Shown here: in pieces, positions 32,741 through 44,484 of the stretch
Position numbering within the stretch: the first letter of the stretch is position 1
Layout of the letters: the number at the start of each line of letters is the position of its first letter
From: Phoenix dactylifera
Lineage: Eukaryota; Streptophyta; Magnoliopsida; Arecales; Arecaceae
Length of the DNA stretch: 64,000 nt
NCBI RefSeq assembly: GCF_009389715.1
Contig: NW_024067779.1
Location: 248,001 to 312,000 of the forward strand
Direction: 5' to 3'
The notes under the pieces: model-generated
The model's database searches: none
Seen by the model: the letters and a program-made list of their open reading frames with translations, nothing else
What the model was told of the DNA's origin: nothing
Translations under genes and position numbers: made by a program

Positions 32741-35700
32741 TAAATCATATTCTGAATTTTGATAGAAACAAACGTTTAAGATAAGTTGATTAACACTAGG
32801 CTAACTTATCTTATTAATAATTATCTTAAGCAAATAGAATCCAAACTAAATTGATCTTGAAAATAAGAAATTGATTTGACCTCGATAAATCTTTCTATTG
32901 CCTCACATGCTTATCCTTGAACTATCTTGGTTAATGAAACTATCTCTTTAGTTCAAGTGATATGTGCTTGCTTATATTTAGGCATTCTCTTGAAGTAAAG
33001 TGACTCAATATTCAACTATTGTCTTACCTTATGTTGAGTCATCTAGTTTTAAAAAAAATTATTATATGTTGAATGAATATTTTGTATCTTAAAGAAACTA
33101 AAGACCTTCTTTCAAGAAAGAAAAGGAGTTTGTTAATAATGCAGGATCCTTGAGCAAGAAAATGAAAGATCTCAACTTGAAGGATATCTCCGTGTAAGAT
33201 ACAATAAATATTCACATGCAAACAAGAGAGAGAACCTTCTTCAGCCAAAAGTTCATACATAAGGAATCTAGTAGGTATTTGACTGAAGAATGCAGAATGA
33301 ATTGGTAATTCTAGATACTTCTCTCACAAATTAATTGAGCAAAGTCAATAACTTAAATCTTATTATGGCATGATTAAATTCTTTAATTATTAATTTTTGA
33401 TATCATGTCTATATGTGTATTGACTGACTTGTACTTTTAGAAACTGTTTCATGGTTTGCCCAAACTAAATTATTTCTTTGCCTATATCATAACCATGAAA
33501 TACACAAGTATATGCTTAAAATTTTGATGTAAAATAACTTGTGAGAAGTTATGAATCCTTGAGCATAATGAAAATGTTGTTTGCATGATATACATATATA
33601 TGATACATAAGATTATTTCTTTATTCTGCTCTTTCATGTAAATTACTTGAGAATAACAAAAAGAGAGAGAGATAAAGAAAAGAAAATGGACATTGTTCAA
33701 GAGATGAAAAATCTGAGCAAAGGCAAGTACTTCAATCTTAAGGAAAAGCAAAACAAGCATAATATATTCGGCACATTTGGAAGGGATAAAATCTATAATT
33801 AATTACACTCAAACAGGGAGAGTTTGAAGTAAACATTTTAACCTTTCTATATTGCTCATCATAGGGATGGTGCCAATGGGGAGGCTAGTGGTAGTACCCG
33901 GCACTATTTGACCCAACTATTCGGTGTAGGGCATATTAGGGACGGCACAAGAGGGAGGCTAGTGGTAGTACCTCGTGCCCCTTCCCAACTCCACCGGATA
34001 GGGAGCAAATAGAGTATAGAGCTTAAGAAAGTTAAAAGAAAGACAAAGTAAATGAAAGTATACAAGAAAGAATCAATTCAAATTTTTAATCACATGGAAA
34101 CACACTTTAAGGATGAAATCAGTGCAAAATTATATTTAAATAGGGGGAGTTTATTTGAAAAGAATTGATTTTGATACTTGACATGCTTGTTCTTAATATT
34201 TTAATGTATGACTTAACACACACTATATTTTGCATGTGGCATGATATTTTAAATTATGGGTTCTCAATATCTTTTGTAGTACCCCATACTTGGACAATTT
34301 GATTGAATGTTTGAAATGCTACATAGCATCTTTTGTTTGGTTTTATTGAAAAGAAAATTCAGATTTGTTATTCACAATCATCGTTAAAATCTGAAAGTTA
34401 AATAAATTTGTAAAAAAAAAAAAGGGAGAAGAGAAGGATATCTCTATTTAGGCAAAATGAATTGAGTTTGTCTTATCCATCAACTTGCTTAACTTTGGTA
34501 TATAATGTGCTAACTCATACCAAAATTCAACATAAATACAAATATTCTGAATATGCTTGAAATATGTGTTTTCAATCGTAATGATTTAAGATAAGCTACA
34601 ATGTGGAAGATCCATATCTCAAATTATGACTTTGAAAGCCTCTTTTGAAAATCTTTATGAAATTCAGAATCTGATTTCGTATAAAAGCTTAAACTCAATA
34701 TGATTTCTAAAATAAAATCTTAATTTAAGAAAAACAGAATTAATTTTGATGCCTTGGTTGATTGCTCCGATACGCATCCGAAACATATCTTTTCTTATCG
34801 TTAAAATGTACTAATATTGGTCCAAATGATGTGTCTTTCGATGATCTTGATTGCAAACAAAAATTTCTAAATATATAATCTTATTTTGATATTAAAAAGA
34901 TTTATTGTGTTTCATGAATACATTGGTGAAAAACTATGATTAAGAAATTGAGTTCTATAAATATATATACCTCAATGATCATCTATATGTTTTTCTCTCC
35001 TACATTCTTAAAGATTTCCATCAGAATATCAATAGAGTGAATGATCTTAAAACTAGAAATATTTCAGTTCACTCAAATGACTCTAAAAGAAAGAAAATGT
35101 AAATGTTTTTGAAAGAAATTGAGCTTCAATTGAATCATTTTCTGATTAATACTTTTATACATTTTCTCTAAGATTAGGAGAAAGCATAACTTGTTCTTAA
35201 AGGATTAGAAAGAGTGATTACTATAAATTCTGAATATTTCTAGATCACTCTACATTCTTGATATTACAGAATTTCAGTGTTATTCACGTTTATCACTAAA
35301 ATCTGAAATTCAACAATTTAAAATGATTAAAGAAGAATGCATCTTTTGAGGGGGAGATTTAGATATTCAGTATCCTATCCCAAAGACACTTTATTTTGAT
35401 GCATACCTTGATTTTTATGGATTGATTTTGATGAACCTCCTTATATTACAATACTTGCTTTAATTATAAGTTTATACCTTGAGATGAGTTCTATAAAGGT
35501 TGTCTTGTCTCAAACCTTGAGTCTTATGAAAATAAGCTGAAATATATTTTTGAGATTGACAATCTTATTGAACATTATCTACAAATTCTAAACTCTTAAA
35601 ATGGAATGATCAATTAAGGGGGAGAAAGAAAATTTCAGAAGGAAAGATCTTATGGAACTTAATCGCATAAATCTATAACTAAAGGAGAGGGAAAGAATAC

Positions 35701-36809
35701 TAAATAAAAAGTGATCCTAATACTCTCCAATATGTATCATCTGAAATTTAAATCTGAAAATCTTTATGATACACCTTGAGGCGTGTTATTTGGTTAGTAT
35801 ATCTTATGCATAAATCATGAACCAAATTGCAAGTTGAGCTTAAAGAGCCTCTAACTTAATGAAAAAAGGGGAAGAATAACGTGTAAAATTTTCTTGAGTA
35901 TCTTTTAGAAAATCTATTTTGATATTCACTAATGAGTCCTAATTGACTTGATCTTTAAAACTTAAATTGTGTGCCAATTCATATTTTTATGTATCAAATT
36001 TTTTTTTTTAGGAATAAAAGAATAAAGTCTTTAAAAGAGCTTTAAAAGAACCTTCAAAGCCTTGAACTTTATGTATACTCTAAGATATATTATAAATTGC
36101 ATGAATTCATATTTTGGTATTTATGCCACAATATTTTTACACCATAAAAGCACTTTGCAATCATACTTAATATATTGCTCTTATACTCAGAAAATTAGTT
36201 AAATTGCTCTCATGTTGATAAAATACTTAATAGATTGGCAACAAGATCTTAAATGAACAAGCTTTCACACTTATTATTGAAGAGAGGTTAGATTTCCACT
36301 TCTTGAATTAACCTAAGGAAGATTCCACCTACACTTGATTAGAAAACTATCTGTGGTATCAACTTAGAAAACTTCTTGAAAACTATCTTAATTGGCTCTG
36401 ATCTGTGCTCACTAATCTGATTCCAATATTATTGCCTTAAGTTATATGATTCATATCCTTGCAATAATTTAACATTCAAATCAGAGTACAATAAGGGAAA
36501 GAAATATTTGAGTGTTCTTATCTTTGTGCTTAATGTTTTCCTATCTTTTTGATGTTGTCAAAAAGGGGGAGAAATATCTAAGTATATGCAAATATCTAAG
36601 TATATGCTCATAATGCCTTTATGCTTTGAATTGAATACAAATCAGCTTAAATTGAAATATGTTGATTGTGTTAAGCTGATTAAATCTAAAGCATTATCAT
36701 GAAGTATGTTTTAAAAATATATGTTTTCTACTTCATGCAACTTTGCTATGTATTACTTCTAGAAAACAATATCTTTTATATTGCATATACTCCAAGTTTT
36801 GTCATCATC
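32741..36809 (+). other. Non-coding interior of element copy 1
   Basis: About 4 kb of AT-rich sequence with no convincing ORF where Sireviruses can carry an envelope-like frame. Extra purine tracts occur: TAGGGGGAG near 34140, GAGGGGGAGA near 35348, AAGGGGGAGA near 35618 and AAAAAGGGGGAGA near 36560. A structured 75-bp repeat pair is listed separately. Confidence 0.6.
33870..33979 (+). other. Two 75-bp units with arm-swapped hairpins
   Basis: Unit 1 hairpin 33870-33904 has arms GTGCC / GGCAC. Unit 2 hairpin 33944-33979 has arms GGCAC / GTGCC. Both enclose the same loop core GAGGCTAGTGGTAGTACC. Inner arms also pair differently (GGG/CCC versus GAGG/CCTC). The copy at 48856-48965 is the same. 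Confidence 0.7.
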
Positions 36810-36822
36810 AAAAAGGGGGAGA
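36810..36822 (+). other. Polypurine tract, element copy 1
   Basis: AAAAAGGGGGAGA ends just before the 3' LTR start at 36824 and is the expected plus-strand priming site. The same string is also present internally near 36560. Confidence 0.9.
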
Positions 36823-36823
36823 T

Positions 36824-38961
36824 TGATGACCCAAAGATTGATTCATAGATTGATTTTGATGATCACAAAACCTTGAAGTATAGATACTAATGTTTATGTT
36901 GCAAGGAGAAAGATATTTATTTTGCAAGGAACATAGCAAGTTGGAAGAACACAAGAAGGCCTCCAAAAGCTCTCAAGAAAAGTTAGAAGAAAGCTACAAT
37001 TCATTGGCCCAAGTTTAAAGTTCAAAAGGTTCAAATTGGAGGAGTAAAATCAAAGGAAAAATTCGAAAGAATAGTCTTCGAGTCGACTCCTGAGGAATTC
37101 GAGTCGACTCCAATGTTTACCGAGTCGACTCCGGGGAAGTATGAGTCGACTCCTAGGAGTCACAGGCAGAAAAGTCAGAGAGCAGTTTTCGGGTCTGAAA
37201 TTCGAGTCGACTCCAGTGGAACGCGAGTCGACTCCGATGGTTGGCAGGTCGACTCCAAAGAAAGCAAGAGTCGACTCTCAGCGGTACATAAAGAAAAAGT
37301 CAGAGAGCATTTCATGGACTCTGAGATTCGAGTCGACTCCCGCAATACACGAGTCGACTCCGAGACTGCGCGACCATCAACAGACAGAAGATCAAGTTAC
37401 TGCCTCTGAGATTCGAGTCGACTCCCAGACAGCTCGAGTCGACTCCACGATAGCTTCACGTCAAAAGGGAGAAGACCAACTTTCAGAAACTGAGAGCCGA
37501 GTCGACTCCGAGGAAGTTCGAGTCGACTCCAAGACTGGATGAGCCAAAAGACAGAGGATCGGGAGTTCGGGCTCTGAGATTCGAGTCGACTTCCAGGACA
37601 GTCGAGTCGACTCGAGTGGATCAAATTCAAAATTGGATCCACGGACTTCAGTGGATGAGCCGACTCCGAAATTGCCAAGTCAGCTCCAGAAGTTGGCGAG
37701 TCGACTCCAGGTTAAGACGAGTCGACTCCCAGTCAAGGCATGCACTTTAATTCAAATTTGGAACAGTGGCCGAGTCGTCTCCAGTAAAGCACGAGCCGAC
37801 TCCTGCAACAGGCGAGTCGACTCATGATCGCGCGAGTCGACTCCAATCCCAACGGTAATATTGTCAGGAAGTGCAGACTGTGTCCAACGGCTCTATTTTT
37901 GTCTCTAACGGCTATATTCTTGTTTCCACGCCATCTAAAGCTATAAAAACAAGAAGAGAGCTAGGAGAGAACTTATGGAAGTGGGAGAGATCATCTAGAA
38001 AAGAGATCTCAAAGAGATTACAAAGAAAATCTCCCATAAGCACAAAAGGGCCATCCAAAACGAAATAGAGAGAAGAAGAGCATCCAAGTGAATCCGAAAG
38101 CTTCCTCTCCATCCGTGTGCTGCCTCAGTGATCCTCTACCTCGTGCCAAATCAGAAGAGGGTCAAGTAAAGAAGAAGCCGAGCTCCTCCATCTTCAAAAC
38201 TCGTTTGAGGGCTTCTCTTTACTCTATTTGTTTATATTGTCATATTTGCTTGTTTAAGAAGCTTTGTTTTGTTTTATACTTTGTTTTAATATCTTGTAAC
38301 TTGATTCAATCAAGGGATTGAATCAAGGGGTTAAGGTTTGTTGGTGAGCCAAAGGGAAAACCAACTGTGTAAGGTTTGTTGGTGAGCCAAAGGGAAAACC
38401 AACTGTGTAAGGTTTGTTGGTGAGCCAAAGGGAAAACCAACTGTGTTAGGTTTGTTGGTGAGCCGATGGTAAAACCAACGAGTAGGGTTCGATTGTGATC
38501 TCGGGAAAACAATCGGAGTGGTTCTAGTCGGTGAGCCTGGGAAAACCGACCGAGTTCGTTGTGCGCTCGTAAAACAACAAGTTGGGTTGTGAGCTTGTAA
38601 AACAACCAGCTGTAATCTGTAGGATTATAGTGAAATTCCCAAGAAGTCTTGGGGAGTGGATGTAGGTGCTGGGGTGCACCGAACCACTATATGTTTGTTG
38701 TGTTTGTAATGCTTCTGCTTATTGTCTAACTAACACACTCACTTACTTAGATAAACTGCTTGCTTAACTCTTATCTGGACATCCTTTAGTTGCAAGCATA
38801 TTTAATCAAGTCACATTCTATACATCAAACTGTTGCTAAGTTTAACTTTCACTGCGCATATATACAACTTAGCATAATTAATCAAAAAGTTCAAGAAGTA
38901 GCATAAAAGTTTTGAAAAACCCAATTCACCCCCCCTCTTGGGTTGTATCTACTGGGCAACA
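36824..38961 (+). repeat. 3' LTR of element copy 1
   Basis: 2,138 bp, equal in length to the 5' LTR, with the palindrome array from 37080 and the hairpin series from 38340. It shares GACTGCGCGACC near 37366 with the 3' LTR of copy 2. Confidence 0.95.
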
Positions 38962-39320
38962 ACCTCACTCAGCCCCCTCACTGCGACGAGGAAAGCAAGG
39001 AAGCTAACTTCTCTATGCGTATATGCCCATTGCAGCTAGGGATGCACATGGATCTTTGATCGGGTAATTCCAATTCAATCTAATTTTTTATTTGTGTTTT
39101 AATTTTAGATCTAAATTTAATTGTCCATTGCAGCTAGGGATGCACATGGATCGATTGGATCGGGTAATTCTAATTCAATCTAATTTTTTATTTGAGTTCT
39201 AATTTTAGATCTAAATTTAATTCAGTATATGCCCATTACAGCTAGGGATGCACATGGATCGATTGGATCGGGTAATTCCAATTCAATCTAATTTTTTATT
39301 TGAGTTCTAATTTTAGATCT
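38962..39320. repeat. CNL flank and ~107-bp repeat array downstream of element copy 1
   Basis: Starts with the ACCTC duplication, then ACTCAGCCCCCTCACTGCG as found at the CNL B start, then three ~107-bp units. It matches 53948-54310 more closely than 23970-24335 (shared GGAAGCTAAC and shared deletion TTAATTGTCC). Confidence 0.85.
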
Positions 39321-39625
39321 ACACGTGCTGGCATGCGGCTATAGCTTAATCTAAGAGCTGGAAAAATCTCATTATTCTCTTCGATTTCCCATACATCATT
39401 TTGCATGACATCCATCCAGTCATCTTCAACTGCCATGTGTCTTAGAAGGCTTCCTATTGATTTCACAGCCAATGGTAAACCAGAACACTTCTTGACAATC
39501 TGCTTACCGATATCCACCAAGTGTGGTTGTTTTTCAGGGTCTTGACTACCGAATGCATAATGTCTGAATAATGACCAAGACTGCTTTGGAGACAAGCAGC
39601 CAGGATGATAAGGACGCATTGTCTG
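39321..39625 (-). pseudogene. ARC1 fragment behind CNL D
   Basis: Same RGA-type ARC fragment as at 24335-24639, offset 14,986 bp, with identical predicted residues. It is again in frame one stop codon after the CNL. Confidence 0.8.
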
Positions 39626-41965
39626 CTATCTGGGGCACTGCTGCTGTTGTTTGAGTAACAACTGTCCCCATAATGTCAATGAACGGAGCTGGTACAGGTT
39701 TGGTGTCTGAGCAAAAAGGACATCCCCAGGGATTATACATTCGAGCAAAATCAGAGACAACGAGACGAGGTTGTCCATTTGCTTGAGTGCTTTTTTGAGT
39801 GACTCCTCAAACATTCTATCAACTGCTTTGTGAATCTCCTCCGTAGTAAAGCTTGGTGTAGTAACCGATTTTTTGATGAATCTTATGCCTCGTAAACGGA
39901 CAATATCCATAGCATCCAGACCAAATTCAGACTCCTCGATTTGCAGAGTCTGCAAGTTTTTGTGATCACCACCTATCGGTGCGCTTAGAAACATGTGTAG
40001 ATTAATATATACGTGCCTCAGTGTCCGGATTTTCCAAAATGATTTCGGAAGCCAATAAATGTATGTACCACTCACATCCAGAGTCTGCAGATTCAGGAGA
40101 TGTCGGATGGAGGATGGCAGTCTCTTCAAACTAGTGTTTCTCAATCCCAGATATCGTAGATGAATCATGCTGCCGATCTGTTTCGGTAACTCCTTAAGAT
40201 CTCTTGTGCCCTCGAGATCCAGCACCCTTAATAAGTTTAACCCATTCAAAAATCTTCTCCCATTAGTCAAAATCAAATTGAAGCCCAGCAGAGTGCGGAG
40301 ATGTGGTGAGGAAACAGCAACCTCGTCATTTATACGATTGTGGAAAGCCGCACGATGACTCCATATAGATACTGCCATGTTGTCACTGCTGCAAATTTGA
40401 AGAAATCCATCCCTTCTGGCTTCCGATTGGCCAAATTCCCTTAACAGATCATGGATGCGTATGCTCTTAACCCGCCCGCCAGCCTTGCTTCTCTCGACAA
40501 CCTGGATCATGCACCTCTGGACCAAATTATCCAGCCAAACTCTAGCAGTTTCTTCCATTGTCCTTCTCTGCTCTTCCGGTATGAAACCTCCGGCGACCCA
40601 CAACCTCACTAATTTGGAAGCAGAGATAATGGAGTCCTCTGGAAACGCAGCGATGTATAGAAAACATGGTTTTAACAGATACGGCAAGTCATTGTAACTT
40701 AAGCCCAATATATTGAAGCACTTCTTCCCATCTGGACCATCTTCCCAATTCATGCTCTGAGCTACACTCCACCACGCATCATAGGTAGAATCTTTTCCTG
40801 ACAGAAGGCCCCCTAACGCCACCAGTGCAAGAGGAAGTCCACCGCACCTCTTTGCAAGTCTCTTGGCCAATTCCTTCAAATCAGCGGGGACATCTTGTTT
40901 TAGTGGAAATGCCTTCCTACACAAGAGTTCCAAACTCTGTGTGTCATCCAGAGTGTGCAGTTTATATGGAGGAAAGCTTGACCTGGCACGGTTTGCAACT
41001 TCCATCTCACGGGTAGTAAGCAGTATTCTGCTGCCGTTGTTTCCATTAGGAAAGAATGGATGCATTTGTCCCCAAACGTCAACACTCCATACATCATCCA
41101 TCACGACCAAATACTTTCTGTCTCTTAGGAAATCACGGAGCTTCTCTCTCACTTCTTCTTCACCCATCTGCTCTAAGTCTTCTTCAGTAATTTCTGTAGT
41201 TGTTTCTTTCTTCTTTTTGATTCCCATTACTTTTTTCATGATGTCCTTCACTAGCTCGATAACTCGGTAGCTCTGAGAAACTGAAACCCAAGCAGAGGTA
41301 TCAAAATATTTTTTAATTGCAGGGTCATTGTACACTTTACTTGCCAGGGTGGTCTTGCCTAGTCCACCCATACCCACTATAGAAATTACACATCGTGCTT
41401 TCTCATTCCCATCAAGCAATTGACACACTATTTCTTTCTTATCATTCTCGAAGCCTATAACATCAATGTCATCATCATCAGAGTGAGGAGAGGATTGTCT
41501 GAGTGATTGCGAAATTTCATCCACCGCACTACTTCCACCTATATCAGTAATGCCATATGTATCTTTGCTCGCGAAAAGATTCTGGATCTTTTCATTTATT
41601 TTTTCAATTTCAGAACCAATTTTATGTAGGGTAATCAATTCACCAGGTTTGTGAGAGTACCTGGAAATGGTGCCCATGAAGCCTCTCCTCTGACGCTGCC
41701 TCTCGCCCATGTACTTGATGGTGCCTATGATGTCTTCTATTTCATATGCCACATCTTTCATCTGCTTTATCCAGATCTCCATTCTTGCATCTCCCCTCTT
41801 TCTGGACTCGGCATCTTTGAGGAAACCTTGCAATAGCTGGAGTTGTGCTTTCACCCATTCGACTTGATCCCTGACCCCACTTAAGAAAGCAGCTTCTTGT
41901 GCGAGGAGGTTGGCAAGCTGAGAGATGACACTGGAAACCAGAGCTTCAGCAATAGCTCTTTCCAT
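39626..41965 (-). CDS. CC-NB-ARC-LRR resistance protein, copy D (open, 779 aa)
   Basis: Copy of CNL C 14,986 bp away, with only a few amino-acid changes (SHKPGEL versus SHKLGEL in the coiled-coil region; NLVSLSL versus NLVLLSL in the LRR). All motifs described for C are kept: GMGGLGKTT, VVMDDVW, CGGLPLALV, FLYIAAFPED and the IHD variant of MHD. It has the same short LRR and the same end, CCC AGA TAG CAG. Its 5' flank has the same ~106-bp duplication, followed by element copy 2. Being open in two copies argues that the frame was intact when duplicated, or that the duplication is very recent or an assembly error. Confidence 0.85.
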   Translation of the reverse strand: MERAIAEALVSSVISQLANLLAQEAAFLSGVRDQVEWVKAQLQLLQGFLKDAESRKRGDARMEIWIKQMKDVAYEIEDIIGTIKYMGERQRQRRGFMGTISRYSHKPGELITLHKIGSEIEKINEKIQNLFASKDTYGITDIGGSSAVDEISQSLRQSSPHSDDDDIDVIGFENDKKEIVCQLLDGNEKARCVISIVGMGGLGKTTLASKVYNDPAIKKYFDTSAWVSVSQSYRVIELVKDIMKKVMGIKKKKETTTEITEEDLEQMGEEEVREKLRDFLRDRKYLVVMDDVWSVDVWGQMHPFFPNGNNGSRILLTTREMEVANRARSSFPPYKLHTLDDTQSLELLCRKAFPLKQDVPADLKELAKRLAKRCGGLPLALVALGGLLSGKDSTYDAWWSVAQSMNWEDGPDGKKCFNILGLSYNDLPYLLKPCFLYIAAFPEDSIISASKLVRLWVAGGFIPEEQRRTMEETARVWLDNLVQRCMIQVVERSKAGGRVKSIRIHDLLREFGQSEARRDGFLQICSSDNMAVSIWSHRAAFHNRINDEVAVSSPHLRTLLGFNLILTNGRRFLNGLNLLRVLDLEGTRDLKELPKQIGSMIHLRYLGLRNTSLKRLPSSIRHLLNLQTLDVSGTYIYWLPKSFWKIRTLRHVYINLHMFLSAPIGGDHKNLQTLQIEESEFGLDAMDIVRLRGIRFIKKSVTTPSFTTEEIHKAVDRMFEESLKKALKQMDNLVSLSLILLECIIPGDVLFAQTPNLYQLRSLTLWGQLLLKQQQQCPR

Positions 41966-42284
41966 CTCTCTTACTCAGACAAAGAAGATTTTACAGGATG
42001 GTCGAACGTATGCGCCATGAAGAAGAGTCAATCATCATTTTTGATGCCTTAGCATGATTGGAAGAAGGTAGGGGGTTCTGAAGGGAATCCTCCTCCTTGC
42101 ATCCACTCCAGAGTCTCCTGATCCCTCTGGTTCTATGTGGGCCCCCGTAAGAGGAGAAATAGCATGTGAGACGCCTCACTGAGTCCACCCGGGTCCCACT
42201 GCCAACCGCCGCGACAAGAAAAGCAAGGAACTCCCTTCTCTATGTGGGCAACCAGAAGAGGAGAAATAGCATGTGAGACACCTC
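41966..42284. repeat. CNL D upstream flank
   Basis: Copy of 26980-27298 with the same ~106-bp direct duplication, ending in ACCTC next to element copy 2. Confidence 0.6.
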
Positions 42285-44422
42285 TGATGACCCAAAGATT
42301 GATTTATAGATTGATTTTGATGATCACAAAACCTTGAAGTATAGATACTAATGTTTATGTTGCAAGGAGAAAGATATTTATTTTGCAAGGAACATAGCAA
42401 GTTGGAAGAACACAAGAAGGCCTCCAAAAGCTCTCAAGAAAAGTTAGAAGAAAGCTACAATTCATTGGCCCAAGTTTAAAGTTCAAAAGGTTCAAATTGG
42501 AGGAGTAAAATCAAAGGAAAAATTTGAAAGAATAGTCTTCGAGTCGACTCCTGAGGAATTCGAGTCGACTCCAATGTTTACCGAGTCGACTCCGGGGAAG
42601 TATGAGTCGACTCCTAGGAGTCACAGGCAGAAAAGTCAGAGAGCAGTTTTCGGGTCTGAAATTCGAGTCGACTCCAGTGGAACGCGAGTCGACTCCGATG
42701 GTTGGCAGGTCGACTCCAAAGAAAGCAAGAGTCGACTCTCAGCGGTACATAAAGAAAAAGTCAGAGAGCATTTCATGGACTCTGAGATTCGAGTCGACTC
42801 CCGCAATACACGAGTCGACTCCGAGACTGCACGACCATCAACAGACAGAAGATCAAGTTACTGCCTCTGAGATTCGAGTCGACTCCCAGACAGCTCGAGT
42901 CGACTCCACGATAGCTTCACGTCAAAAGGGAGAAGACCAACTTTCAGAAACTGAGAGCCGAGTCGACTCCGAGGAAGTTCGAGTCGACTCCAAGACTGGA
43001 TGAGCCAAAAGACAGAGGATCGGGAGTTCGGGCTCTAAGATTCGAGTTGACTCCCAGGACAGTCGAGTCGACTCGAGTGGATCAAATTCAAAATTGGATC
43101 CACGGACTTCAGTGGATGAGCCGACTCCGAAATTGCCAAGTCAGCTCCAGAAGTTGGCGAGTCGACTCCAGGTTAAGACGAGTCGACTCCCAGTCAAGGC
43201 ATGCACTTTAATTCAAATTTGGAACAGTGGCCGAGTCGTCTCCAGTAAAGCACGAGCCGACTCCTGCAACAGGCGAGTCGACTCCTGATCGCGCGAGTCG
43301 ACTCCAATCCCTACGGTAATATTGTCAGGAAGTGCAGACTGTGTCCAACGGCTCTATTTTTGTCTCTAACGGCTATATTCTTGTTTCCACGCCATCTAAA
43401 GCTATAAAAACAAGAAGAGAGCTAGGAGAGAACTTATGGAAGTGGGAGAGATCATCTAGGAAAGAGATCTCAAAGAGATTACAAAGAAAATCTCCCATAA
43501 GCACAAAAGGGCCATCCAAAACGAAATAGAGAGAAGAAGAGCATCCAAGTGAATCCGAAAGCTTCCTCTCCATCCGTGTGCTGCCTCAGTGATCCTCTAC
43601 CTCGTGCCAAATCAGAAGAGGGTCAAGTAAAGAAGAAGCCGAGCTCCTCCATCTTCAAAACTCGTTTGAGGGCTTCTCTTTACTCTATTTGTTTATATTG
43701 TCATATTTGCTTGTTTAAGAAGCTTTGTTTTGTTTTATACTTTGTTTTAATATCTTGTAACTTGATTCAATCAAGGGATTGAATCAAGGGGTTAAGGTTT
43801 GTTGGTAAGCTAAAGGGAAAACCAACTGTGTAAGGTTTGTTGGTGAGCCAAAGGGAAAACCAACTGTGTAAGGTTTGTTGGTGAGCCAAAGGAAAAACCA
43901 ACTGTGTTAGGTTTGTTGGTGAGCCGAGGGTAAAACCAACGAGTAGGGTTCGATTGTGATCCCGGAAAAACAATCGGAGTGGTTCTAGTCGGTGAGCCTG
44001 GAAAAACCGACCGAGTTTGTTGTGCGCTCGTAAAACAACAAGTTGGGTTGTGAGCTTGTAAAACAACCAGCTGTAATCTGTAGGATTATAGTGAAATTCC
44101 CAAGAAGTCTTGGGGAGTGGATGTAGGTGCTGGGGTGCACCGAACCACTATATGTTTGTTGTGTTTGTAATGCTTCTGCTTATTGTCTAACTAACACACT
44201 CACTTACTTAGATAAACTGCTTGCTTAACTCTTATCTGGACATCCTTTAGTTGCAAGCATATTTAATCAAGTCACATTCTATACATCAAACTGTTGCTAA
44301 GTTTAACTTTCACTGCGCATATATACAACTTAGCATAATTAATCAAAAAGTTCAAGAAGTAGCATAAAAGTTTTGAAAAACCCAATTCACCCCCCCTCTT
44401 GGGTTGTATCTACTGGGCAACA
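42285..44422 (+). repeat. 5' LTR of element copy 2
   Basis: Palindrome array from 42541, TATA box near 43403, hairpin series from 43801. It groups with the 5' LTR of copy 1 by shared variants (GACTGCACGACC; AAGCTAAAGG hairpin loop). Confidence 0.95.
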
Positions 44423-44484
44423 AGTGGTATCAGAGCGGGTGCTCAAATATTATTTGTAGTCTTAACCGACTAGAGCCAAAGATC

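Larger units (their letters stand above)
27299..38961 (+). mobile_element. Sirevirus-like Ty1/copia LTR retrotransposon, copy 1 (11,663 bp)
   Basis: Two 2,138-bp LTRs (27299-29436, 36824-38961) begin TG and end CA and are flanked by the target-site duplication ACCTC (27294-27298, 38962-38966). The initiator tRNA-Met primer site lies 2 bp after the 5' LTR, and a polypurine tract precedes the 3' LTR. Only gag is open; pol survives as fragments. Long LTRs, a long gag ending in WVPK repeats and extra purine tracts fit the SIRE/Sirevirus lineage of copia elements. Movement would need enzymes from a relative. A second copy at 42285-53947 has exactly the same length and the same TSD because the whole locus was duplicated. 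Confidence 0.95.
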
